Shown in pieces: positions 53,487 to 61,075 of a DNA stretch of 64,000 nt. The position numbers were made by a program, and so were the translations under genes. Source of the stretch: Rugosibacter sp. Its GTDB lineage: Bacteria; Pseudomonadota; Gammaproteobacteria; Burkholderiales; Rhodocyclaceae. The notes beneath the pieces are model-generated. The model searched no databases, was not told the DNA's origin, and saw only the letters and a list, made by a program, of their open reading frames with translations. The stretch is taken from positions 1 through 64,000 of the forward strand of contig JAUSMB010000041.1 in NCBI GenBank assembly GCA_030645365.1. Reading direction: 5' to 3'. Numbering within the stretch: the first letter of the stretch is position 1; each line of letters opens with the position of its first letter.

Positions 53487-53512
53487 AAAAAGTCGGCGCT
53501 GGCAATACGCTG
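53487..53512 (+). repeat. Dispersed 26-bp element, copy 10 (intergenic)
   Basis: AAAAAGTCGGCGCTGG + CAATACGCTG, 16 bases after the restriction-modification-like gene; same orientation as copies 8 and 9. Confidence 0.86.
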
Positions 53513-53649
53513 TGAAGCTTTGAATCTGACCGCAGGGAATGCAGAGCCGCTTCTGGAAAGTCCTCTTGGGGGGGGCGGCGAGACGGCAATGTTTTAAGTA
53601 CACGAGCTTGTTAAGATCACTCTTTATTTCATGAACAAGGAGGTGCTTC

Positions 53650-54351
53650 ATGCTCACCCTGCGTAAATCAGAAGACCGTGGCTATGCGGATCACGGCTGG
53701 CTCAAGAGTTATCACTCATTTTCATTCGCCGATTATCACAACCCGGCCTTTATGGGATGGGGCAACCTGCGCGTGATTAACGAAGACTTTATCGAGCCGG
53801 GCAAAGGTTTTGGCAAGCACGGCCATCGCGATATGGAGATCATCAGCTATGTGCTGGCAGGTGAGCTCGCGCATCAGGACAGCATGGGCAATATCGAGGG
53901 CATTCCACCGGGCGACGTGCAGCGCATGAGCGCGGGCACGGGCGTGACGCACAGTGAATTCAACCATGCCAAAGATCAAACCACGCATTTGCTGCAAATC
54001 TGGATTTTGCCCAATGTCATAGGGGTGACGCCTGGTTATGAGCAGAAAACCATTGCGGCGATAGATAAGCGCGGCTCATTGCGGCTGGTAGCATCCCCAC
54101 AGGGTGAGCAAGATTCGGTCACGATTCACGCTGACGCCAAACTCTATCTGGGCCTTTTCGATGGCGACGAGCGTGCAGAACTGGCCCTTGATCCAACCCG
54201 CAAAGCCTATGTGCATCTGGCGCGCGGCACGCTGGATGTCAATGATCGGCGCATCAGTGCGGGAGATGCCATCATGATCGAATCCGAAAGCCGAATCATC
54301 CTGGCGAAGGGCAGTGATGCTGAGGTACTTGTGTTTGATCTGGCTGCCTGA
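53650..54351 (+). CDS. Pirin family protein (YhhW-type bicupin)
   Basis: 233 residues. The start MLTLRKSEDRGYADHGWLKSYHSFSFADYHNP and GFGKHGHRDMEIISYVLAGELAHQDSMGN contain the metal-binding His/Glu cluster of the first cupin; RMSAGTGVTHSEFNHA follows. YhhW relatives show quercetin dioxygenase activity in vitro; their cellular role is unclear. AAGGAGG precedes the ATG. Confidence 0.9.
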   Translation: MLTLRKSEDRGYADHGWLKSYHSFSFADYHNPAFMGWGNLRVINEDFIEPGKGFGKHGHRDMEIISYVLAGELAHQDSMGNIEGIPPGDVQRMSAGTGVTHSEFNHAKDQTTHLLQIWILPNVIGVTPGYEQKTIAAIDKRGSLRLVASPQGEQDSVTIHADAKLYLGLFDGDERAELALDPTRKAYVHLARGTLDVNDRRISAGDAIMIESESRIILAKGSDAEVLVFDLAA

Positions 54352-54428
54352 ATGTTCGGCAGTGATCCGCTGTGCTCTGATCGCTGCGATTTTAAAGCAG
54401 ACGATTTCTTGGCGCTGAATTAACGTGA

Positions 54429-56000
54429 TCAGGTGCGATGCCGTACCGCTGGCAAGCAGGCCAATATCGCCAGCAATAAAGCCAGCACATTTCCCCAGCG
54501 GGCATAGGGTGTCAGGCCGCTATAGCCCTGTGCGGTAACTGTCAGTGCGGCAGTAGTGAAGGGTGGCAACATGGCGGCGACCATGCCGTCGGGGGTGATC
54601 ATCGCGGTCATGCCGGTGTTCGTTGCGCGCAACATGGTGCGGCCGGTCTCAATCGCACGCATCCGGGCGATTTGCAGATGCTGCGGCTGCGCCAGCGAAT
54701 CGCCGAACCAGGCGGTGTTGGATAGATTGATGAGCAGGGTGGCTTGCGGTAAGGCGGAGAGAATCTCTTCGCCAAAGATGTCTTCATAACAAATATTCGG
54801 GGCGATTTTTTGGTCGCCCAATATCAGCGGTGCTTGCCGCGCTGTGCCTGCGGTAAAGCTCGACATGGGGATGTTTGCGAGCTCAAAAAACCAGGAAAAT
54901 CCGGGAGGCGCGTATTCGCCAAAAGGCACTAAATGCTGCTTGGCATAGGCTCTTGGCTGTTCAGATGCGGATGTAGAAAAAGCCGACATCCCAAGGGGGT
55001 TCTCTGCAGGGCGTGCCAGCAACACGGCGCCATTGACATAACTGCCATCTTTTGTGGCAATGGGCGCACCGATCAGGGCTGCACCATGGCGGGTGAATTC
55101 TCGCAGCACGCTGCGCGGTACTTCGTTAAAAAATAGCGGCAGGGCGGTTTCTGGCAATACAGTGAGATCGGCCGGATGCTGCTGAGCAAGTTGCGTATAG
55201 GTGTTGATCGAAAGTGCCAGGCGGTTTGGATCCCACTTCAAACTTTGTGGCACATTGCCTTGTAGTAACGCAACAGTGAGTGGTGCACCCACAGGTTGCG
55301 TCCAGTCCATGTGGCGCAATAAGGCACCGCTAGCCAAGAACAGGAAGATAGCGAACCCTGCCGACAGCGATTTGCCACGCTTTTCGACGAGCACTGCGCC
55401 GAGGCCGCCCATCAGTGCAACGATAAGGCCAATACCATAGACGCCGAGTACCGCGCCCCAGCCGGCCAACGGGCTGGGCGGGCTTTGGGCATAGCCGACA
55501 GCAAGCCAGGGAAAGCCGGTGAACAGCGTGCCGCGTAGCCACTCGCTGAGCGTCCATACGCCAGCAAAAAGGAGCGCGCAATGCCAGGGTGTGGCGCGTT
55601 TTTGCCAGCGTGCAAATAGTCCGCCAGCAAGGGTGGGGAAGAGCGCCAGCGTTAAGCAGAACAGCAGGGTAGCCATGGCGGCTAGCGGCGCTGCCATGCC
55701 ACCAAATTCATTCAAGCTGACATATATCCACGACACGCCGGTGAGAAAATAGCCCAACCCCCAAGCCAAGCCAAGCAGTGCGGCTTGCCGTGGCGAAGCG
55801 GCGCGCTGCCACAGCATGAATAACCCCATTAATGAAAAAGTCGGCGCTGGCCAGACGGCGAAGGGCGCAAAGCCGATGGTGCATAGCGCGCCTAGAAGAA
55901 GGGCGATAACCGGTCGGGGCGTGCTAGCTAAGCGCTTGAAAAAAAATGCGGAAACGCGTGCATTAGCAGGGGAAGTCTGCAACGCGTCGCGGCTTTTCAT
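54429..56000 (-). CDS. lnt: Apolipoprotein N-acyltransferase
   Basis: 523 residues with about six N-terminal membrane helices, a periplasmic nitrilase-fold domain and a last helix. The catalytic triad is visible: Glu in VLPETALPLF, Lys in AYAKQHLVPFGEYAPPG and Cys in PNICYEDIFGEE. It adds the third acyl chain to lipoproteins. It overlaps the corC stop by four bases. The 26-bp element encodes AVWPAPTF in the second membrane segment region. Confidence 0.93.
   Translation of the reverse strand: MKSRDALQTSPANARVSAFFFKRLASTPRPVIALLLGALCTIGFAPFAVWPAPTFSLMGLFMLWQRAASPRQAALLGLAWGLGYFLTGVSWIYVSLNEFGGMAAPLAAMATLLFCLTLALFPTLAGGLFARWQKRATPWHCALLFAGVWTLSEWLRGTLFTGFPWLAVGYAQSPPSPLAGWGAVLGVYGIGLIVALMGGLGAVLVEKRGKSLSAGFAIFLFLASGALLRHMDWTQPVGAPLTVALLQGNVPQSLKWDPNRLALSINTYTQLAQQHPADLTVLPETALPLFFNEVPRSVLREFTRHGAALIGAPIATKDGSYVNGAVLLARPAENPLGMSAFSTSASEQPRAYAKQHLVPFGEYAPPGFSWFFELANIPMSSFTAGTARQAPLILGDQKIAPNICYEDIFGEEILSALPQATLLINLSNTAWFGDSLAQPQHLQIARMRAIETGRTMLRATNTGMTAMITPDGMVAAMLPPFTTAALTVTAQGYSGLTPYARWGNVLALLLAILACLPAVRHRT
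55835..55860 (+). repeat. Dispersed 26-bp element, copy 11 (inside lnt)
   Basis: AAAAAGTCGGCGCTGG + CCAGACGGCG, antisense to lnt. It encodes AVWPAPTF in the sense of the gene, matching the normally occurring VWPA segment without an obvious indel. Confidence 0.86.
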
Positions 56001-56842
56001 TCTTCGGTAACGGTGAGCGGCAGGCCTTTTTGTGGATCGACCAGCAGGGTGTGCACACGACGGCTATCGGCGCGCAGAATTTGAAAATGCAAGCCTTCAA
56101 TGTCGATGACTTCATTGCGTTTGGGCAGACGTCCGAGATGGTGAATAACCAAACCGCCGACGGTATCGAAATGTTCATCAGAATAATTTGTATCAAAAGC
56201 CGCGTTGAAATCCTCGATTTCGGTAAGGGCTTTCACCCTGTAGCTGCCGCTGTTGTCCAACACGATGGTGCCTTCGGTTTCATCGAAATCGTATTCGTCT
56301 TCAATATCGCCAACAATTTGCTCGAGCACATCTTCAATGGTCACAATACCCGCCACGCCACCATATTCATCGACCACGACCGCCATGTGATTGCGCGAGG
56401 CGCGAAATTCGCGTAACAGCACATTCAGGCGTTTTGATTCAGGGATGAAAATTGCTGGCCGCAAGCTGCCACGCAGATCAAAGTCTTTATCAGAAAAGTG
56501 ACGCAGCAGATCTTTGGCGAGCAAAATGCCGATGACATCGTCTTTGCCTTCGCTAATGACGGGAAAACGGGAATGCGCAGTTGTTACCACCAGTTCGATG
56601 ATTTTTTCTGGCGGGTCATTGATTTCAACGAAATCCATTTGCGCGCGCGGCACCATGACGTCACGCACAGGCATATCGGCGACGGAAAGCGCACCTTCGA
56701 TAATGGACAGTGCATCGGCATCCATTAAATGACGTTCAAACGCGTTATGCAGCAAATGCAGGAGTTGTTCGCGGTCTTCAGGTTCGCGCATCAAGAGCGA
56801 AGAAAGACGTTCAATCAAGCTGGGTCGACTGGAAGGGTCCAT
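55997..56842 (-). CDS. corC: CorC/HlyC-type CBS-domain protein
   Basis: 281 residues: PVRDVMVPRAQMDFVEI starts the paired CBS domains, VVVDEYGGVAGIVTIEDVLEQIVGDIEDEYD ends them, and VGGLVIHHLGRLPKRNEVIDIEGLHFQILRADSRRVHTLLV is the C-terminal transporter-associated domain. It is linked to Mg/Co efflux in enterobacteria. It lacks the DUF21 membrane domain, as expected for CorC. It lies between ybeY and lnt. Confidence 0.9.
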   Translation of the reverse strand: MDPSSRPSLIERLSSLLMREPEDREQLLHLLHNAFERHLMDADALSIIEGALSVADMPVRDVMVPRAQMDFVEINDPPEKIIELVVTTAHSRFPVISEGKDDVIGILLAKDLLRHFSDKDFDLRGSLRPAIFIPESKRLNVLLREFRASRNHMAVVVDEYGGVAGIVTIEDVLEQIVGDIEDEYDFDETEGTIVLDNSGSYRVKALTEIEDFNAAFDTNYSDEHFDTVGGLVIHHLGRLPKRNEVIDIEGLHFQILRADSRRVHTLLVDPQKGLPLTVTEE

Positions 56843-56844
56843 AG

Positions 56845-57291
56845 TTAGCAGTAAGGATCGGGATAGCTCAAGAGTCTTAAAATCTCGCGCTCACGTGTTT
56901 CCATGAGGGCTGCATCCGCAGCACTGGTTTCGTGATCAAAACCTTGCAGATGCAGAATACCATGCACGATGAGATGTGCGAAGTGCGCTTCTGGTTGTTT
57001 GTTTTGTTCAGCGGCTTCACGCAGCACCACGGAAGAACAAATGACCAGATCACCGTGAAGCATGGGCTCATGCTCGTAAGGAAACGACAACACATTGGTG
57101 GCGTAGTCTTTACCGCGCCACTGCTGATTGAGGTTTTGTCCTTCGTTAACATCAACAAAACGAATGGTGATTGCCGCTGGCAAGGTGCAGACCGCACGCA
57201 CCCAGCGTCGCACTTGGGTGCGTGTAGGCGCGCCATTTTTGCCGCCGGGATATTGCACGGCCAGATGAAGTTCAGGGAGTCGCCGCGCCAT
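56845..57291 (-). CDS. ybeY: Endoribonuclease YbeY
   Basis: 148 residues with FVDVNEGQNLNQQWRGKDYATNVLSFPYE and the zinc motif HLIVHGILHLQGFDHE (three His). It takes part in 16S rRNA 3' maturation and ribosome quality control. It overlaps the phoH-like stop by 20 bases. Confidence 0.93.
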   Translation of the reverse strand: MARRLPELHLAVQYPGGKNGAPTRTQVRRWVRAVCTLPAAITIRFVDVNEGQNLNQQWRGKDYATNVLSFPYEHEPMLHGDLVICSSVVLREAAEQNKQPEAHFAHLIVHGILHLQGFDHETSAADAALMETREREILRLLSYPDPYC

Positions 57292-58204
57292 GTTTTTTGT
57301 AGGCTTTAACGATGCGCATTACCACCGGTTGGCAAACAACGTCATCGGCTGAAAAATCAGTAAAGGCCAGGCCTGATACACCCGTCAAGACCTGGCGGGC
57401 TTCCACCAAGCCGGACTTTTCTCCGGCAGGAAGATTAATCTGGTTTATATCTCCAGTAATGACTGCTTTGGTGCCTGCGCCAATTCGGGTAAGAAACATT
57501 TTCATTTCCTGCGGCGTTGTATTTTGAGCTTCATCCATCACAATGAATGTGTGATTGAGCGTGCGGCCTTGCAGGTATTTCAGCGGAGACACTTCGATTT
57601 GTTGCTTTTTGCAGAGTTTGGTTGTTTTCTCAAATCCGATGAGATCATGCAACACATCATAAAGCGGGCGTAAAGAAGGGTTGATTTTTTGGGACAATTC
57701 CCAAGGCGATAGACAGCAAAATTTTTCTGCTGACGGACGAACCAGGATAATGCGTTTGACTTCATCACGAGCCAGCGTATCCAAGGCGGCTGAGATCGCC
57801 AGATACATTTTGCCTGTGTCTGCAGGCCCTATGCCAAAGGTAACGTCGTGGGTTTGAATGTTTTTGAGGTAAGCCGTCTGATTGGGTGTATGCCCACGGA
57901 GACTGTTGGACTGTTTAGGCTCAATTTCAGTCGGCTCAATTGCCTGGCCTGTGCTTTCCGGTGTGCGGTGATTCGTTTCGATCAGTTTCTGCTGAAGATC
58001 TTCTATGGACAGTGGCTGATGTGCCAGCGTGTAGTGGTTCTGTAGAAATTCAGCGGCCAGCGCCGATAGTTCTGCATTGCCACTGATACGCAATTGCCCC
58101 CCTCGACGAGCAATGGCGACATTGAAATGGGTCTCGATGTGGCGCAGATTCTCATCTAGCGGGCCACACAGGTTTTGCAGCAGCAGTTTGTCAGGCGGCT
58201 GCAA
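57272..58204 (-). CDS. PhoH-like (YbeZ) protein with altered Walker A
   Basis: 310 residues in the usual ybeZ-ybeY-corC-lnt position. The P-loop region reads FGIGPADTGKMYLAISAALD: the Lys is kept but the following Thr/Ser of GxxxxGK[T/S] is Met, and the normal GPAGTGKT Gly is Asp. The next block (RPSAEKFCCLSPWELSQKINPSLRPLYD) is also diverged from the family GE-LGFLPGDL pattern. Walker B (FIVMDEAQNTTPQEMKMFLTRIG) and ITGDINQINLP are intact. It is a full-length but perhaps ATPase-defective PhoH. miaB, often next upstream, is absent. Confidence 0.85.
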   Translation of the reverse strand: MQPPDKLLLQNLCGPLDENLRHIETHFNVAIARRGGQLRISGNAELSALAAEFLQNHYTLAHQPLSIEDLQQKLIETNHRTPESTGQAIEPTEIEPKQSNSLRGHTPNQTAYLKNIQTHDVTFGIGPADTGKMYLAISAALDTLARDEVKRIILVRPSAEKFCCLSPWELSQKINPSLRPLYDVLHDLIGFEKTTKLCKKQQIEVSPLKYLQGRTLNHTFIVMDEAQNTTPQEMKMFLTRIGAGTKAVITGDINQINLPAGEKSGLVEARQVLTGVSGLAFTDFSADDVVCQPVVMRIVKAYKKHGAATP

Positions 58205-58369
58205 GGTAATAGCAAGATGGCGCGATGGGGTATTCAGAACCTGTACTCTCGCATGATGAGACGCTTTAAGTTACTTTGAGCAATACAACTTTGCCCTTGG
58301 TCTGTCGCTAGGCCTGCTATTTTGCAAGTGCCGCACAATGTCGATTTTTATCAACACGTTTCATTTAAT

Positions 58370-58446
58370 TGGTGCGCCCGGAGAGATTCGAACTCCCTAC
58401 CCCTTGGTTCGTAGCCAAGTACTCTATCCAGATGAGCTACGGGCGC
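58370..58446 (-). tRNA. tRNA-Arg (anticodon ACG)
   Basis: The minus strand gives acceptor GCGCCCG / CGGGCGC, a D arm with GCTC...GAGT, anticodon stem CTTGG / CCAAG with loop CTACGAA (anticodon ACG, read as ICG), T arm with GTTCGAATC and an encoded CCA. 77 nt. Confidence 0.95.
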
Positions 58447-58618
58447 TAAAGAGGTGAAGATTATACGCAGGAAATTGAAAAATTTGGCGACTATTTAGGG
58501 GCAGTGGATGAAAAATGGAAAAGGGGGATGCCTACGATGTGCAGCACCACTGCTTTTGCCAATGTACCAATGCACCAATGCATCGCCAAGCCGGGGCGGC
58601 AGTGTATATTTCGCCCCG

Positions 58619-59605
58619 ATGCTTGCCTACATCATTCGCCGTCTTTTATATGCTGTACCGATTTTGCTCGGAGTGAATCTGATCACTTTCGTGCTGTTTT
58701 TTGTCGTCAATTCGCCAGACGATATGGCGCGTATGCAGTTAGGGATCAAGCGCGTTACGCCTGAGGCGATTCAGAAGTGGAAAGCCGAGCGCGGCTACGA
58801 TCAGCCGCTCATCTGGAATGCCACTGCGGTTGGCTCAGCGGGTATGGCGCATCTGACAGAAACGGTATTTTTCAATAAGTCGATGCGTATGTTCGCGGGC
58901 GACTTTGGCCGTGCGGATGATGGCCGTGATATTGCCAGTGAAATCAAGCATCGGGCGTGGCCGAGCCTGGCGATTGCAGTGCCGACCTTTATTCTGGGGC
59001 TGGGCGTGGCGATTGCTTTTGCCTTGCTGCTGGTATTTTTTCGCGCGACACGGCTGGATTTTTTCGGCGTCGTGCTGTGTGTTGCGATGATGTCTATTTC
59101 AGGCCTGTTCTACATTATTGGCGGCCAATGGCTGGTGGCCAAGGTGTGGCATTGGGTGCCTATTTCAGGTTATGCCACGGGGCTCACAGCGGCAAAATTT
59201 CTTGTTCTGCCGGTGTTTATCGGTGTCATTGCCGGGCTGGGTGCTTCTGCACGTTGGTATCGCACGATCTTTCTGGAAGAAATCACCCGCGATTATGTGC
59301 GCACCGCCCGTGCCAAAGGCGCGTCTGAATCGGCGGTGTTGTTTCGCCATGTGCTGCGCAATGCGATGATTCCGATTCTGACAGGTGTCGTGGCGGTGAT
59401 TCCCACGCTATTCATGGGCAGCCTGCTGACGGAATCATTCTTTGGCATTCCGGGTCTGGGCAGTTACACCATTGAAGCGATCAACGCGCAGGATTTTGCT
59501 GTGGTGCGCGCAATGGTATTTATTGGTTCAGTCCTGTATATCCTGGGTTTGCTGGCCACGGATATTTCTTACACCCTGGCTGATCCAAGGGTGAGCTTGA
59601 AGTGA
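58619..59605 (+). CDS. Oligopeptide-type ABC transporter permease (OppB/YejB-like)
   Basis: 328 residues from ATG 58619 (MLAYIIRRLLYAVPILLGVNLITFVLFFVVN), the canonical OppB start; the ORF track extends to 58508 through the tRNA spacer. A periplasmic loop with TPEAIQKWKAERGYDQPL and DFGRADDGRDIASEIKHRAWPS follows, then the inner-membrane domain with the EAA loop DYVRTARAKGASESAVLFRHVLRNAMIPIL. It resembles the YejB/microcin-C-type permeases. First gene of a three-gene operon with no substrate-binding protein in the window. Confidence 0.9.
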   Translation: MLAYIIRRLLYAVPILLGVNLITFVLFFVVNSPDDMARMQLGIKRVTPEAIQKWKAERGYDQPLIWNATAVGSAGMAHLTETVFFNKSMRMFAGDFGRADDGRDIASEIKHRAWPSLAIAVPTFILGLGVAIAFALLLVFFRATRLDFFGVVLCVAMMSISGLFYIIGGQWLVAKVWHWVPISGYATGLTAAKFLVLPVFIGVIAGLGASARWYRTIFLEEITRDYVRTARAKGASESAVLFRHVLRNAMIPILTGVVAVIPTLFMGSLLTESFFGIPGLGSYTIEAINAQDFAVVRAMVFIGSVLYILGLLATDISYTLADPRVSLK

Positions 59606-59626
59606 GTTTTCAATGAGTTTTCAATA

Positions 59627-61075
59627 ATGTCACTGCCATTTCAAGTGGTTGTATTGTGGTCTGACGCCTTGTTTTTCGGCTTGATCACGGCGGTTGTCAT
59701 GCTCGGTATGTGTACCCGACGACAAGCGCCGCTGCGTCAATCCTGGGCGCGGGTGGCTAGCGATAAAGTCGCGATGGTTTCCGCGACCATACTGGCTGCG
59801 TTTTTATTCGTGGGGGTGCTGGATTCGCTGCACTACCGTGCTCAGCTGGATGCAGTTCCAGGCCAGGCTGTGGCGCAAAAAATAAACTATGCCGTCGAGG
59901 TGAATTCTTTACTGGATGTTCTGCTTGCCCCTTTGCGGTTGCATCCCGAGAAAACCTATTCAGCGCCGCTGGCAACGCATTTGTTTTCCAAAGAACCTTT
60001 GCCCGGCTCGATTGAGCGCGGCTTTCCGCGTTTGGCATGGGGTGGGGGGCATCTGGGGAAGGCACTGGAACATCGCACGATAGATATCGTGCAGCGTAGT
60101 GCGCTGGGCGCGGCAGGGGGGCTGCTGCTCTGGTTGATGCTGGTGTCAGCGATGCGCCTTCGCTTTAATCGACACAATCATGTCATTGACAGTGCTGAAA
60201 AAATTCCCAACGGGACGCAAAGCGCTGGCGCTGGTAATGCGGCGAGAAAAACTTCCCGGCGCGCGGCAAGCCATGCCGCGATGCTTACTTTGCTGGTGCT
60301 ATTTCTGATCATGGGCATCACCATGGCGTTAGGCAGTGGCTATCACGTGTTGGGGACAGATAAAGTGGGGCAGGACGTGCTGTATCTTTCGCTCAAAAGC
60401 ATACGCACGGGGTTGTTGATTGGCACGCTCACCACGCTGGTGATGCTGCCTATGGCTGTGCTGCTGGGCATTTTGGCGGGCTATCTGGGTGGCTGGGTGG
60501 ATGATGTGATCCAGTATTTATACACCACGCTGAATTCCATCCCCGGTGTGTTGCTCATTGCTGCAGCGGTGCTGATGATGCAAGTGGTGATCGACACCCA
60601 CCCGGATTGGTTTGCCACCTCGGCCGAGAGGGCCGATGCGCGGCTGCTGGCCTTATGCCTGATTCTCGGCATGACCAGCTGGACAGGGCTGGCGCGTCTC
60701 CTGCGCGGGGAGACGCTCAAGTTGCGCGAGCTGGAATTTGTTCAGGCGGCGCGCGCTTTCGGGGTCAGTCATTTCGCCATCATGCAGCGCCATATTCTGC
60801 CGAATCTGATGCACATCGTTCTCATTGCTTTGGTGATGGATTTTTCCGGCCTGGTGCTGGCCGAAGCAGTGCTCTCGTATGTCGGGGTCGGGGTTGATCC
60901 GGCGACTATCTCTTTTGGCACGATGATCAATGCGGCGCGCATGGAACTGGCGCGCGACCCGATGGTGTGGTGGTCGCTGGCGGCAGCCTTTACCTTCATG
61001 TTTATCTTGGTGCTGGCCGCCAACTTGTTGACCGATGCCGTGCGTGATGCCTTCGACCCAAGGACTGCGGCATGA
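59627..61075 (+). CDS. ABC transporter permease (OppC-like) with an unusually long N-terminal part
   Basis: 482 residues, well above the roughly 300 of standard OppC. The C-terminal half has the expected domain: LGTDKVGQDVLYLSLKSIRTGLLIG, the EAA loop EFVQAARAFGVSHFAIMQRHILPNL and the end NLLTDAVRDAFDPR. The N-terminal half holds extra hydrophobic helices (ALFFGLITAVVMLGM, ATILAAFLFVGVL, LLLWLMLVSAMRL) and a polar spacer with a degenerate 26-bp element. It overlaps the ATPase gene by four bases. Confidence 0.87.
   Translation: MSLPFQVVVLWSDALFFGLITAVVMLGMCTRRQAPLRQSWARVASDKVAMVSATILAAFLFVGVLDSLHYRAQLDAVPGQAVAQKINYAVEVNSLLDVLLAPLRLHPEKTYSAPLATHLFSKEPLPGSIERGFPRLAWGGGHLGKALEHRTIDIVQRSALGAAGGLLLWLMLVSAMRLRFNRHNHVIDSAEKIPNGTQSAGAGNAARKTSRRAASHAAMLTLLVLFLIMGITMALGSGYHVLGTDKVGQDVLYLSLKSIRTGLLIGTLTTLVMLPMAVLLGILAGYLGGWVDDVIQYLYTTLNSIPGVLLIAAAVLMMQVVIDTHPDWFATSAERADARLLALCLILGMTSWTGLARLLRGETLKLRELEFVQAARAFGVSHFAIMQRHILPNLMHIVLIALVMDFSGLVLAEAVLSYVGVGVDPATISFGTMINAARMELARDPMVWWSLAAAFTFMFILVLAANLLTDAVRDAFDPRTAA
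60218..60244 (+). repeat. Degenerate copy of the 26-bp element (in oppC-like spacer)
   Basis: CAAAGCGCTGGCGCTGG + TAATGCGGCG. The right half is near consensus and the left half is altered. It encodes QSAGAGNAA in the polar spacer of the OppC-like protein. Confidence 0.5.

Noticed and set aside
58058-58075. GCCAGCGCCGATAG in the phoH-like gene
   Set aside because: Ten-base match only, without the flanking ends of the element.
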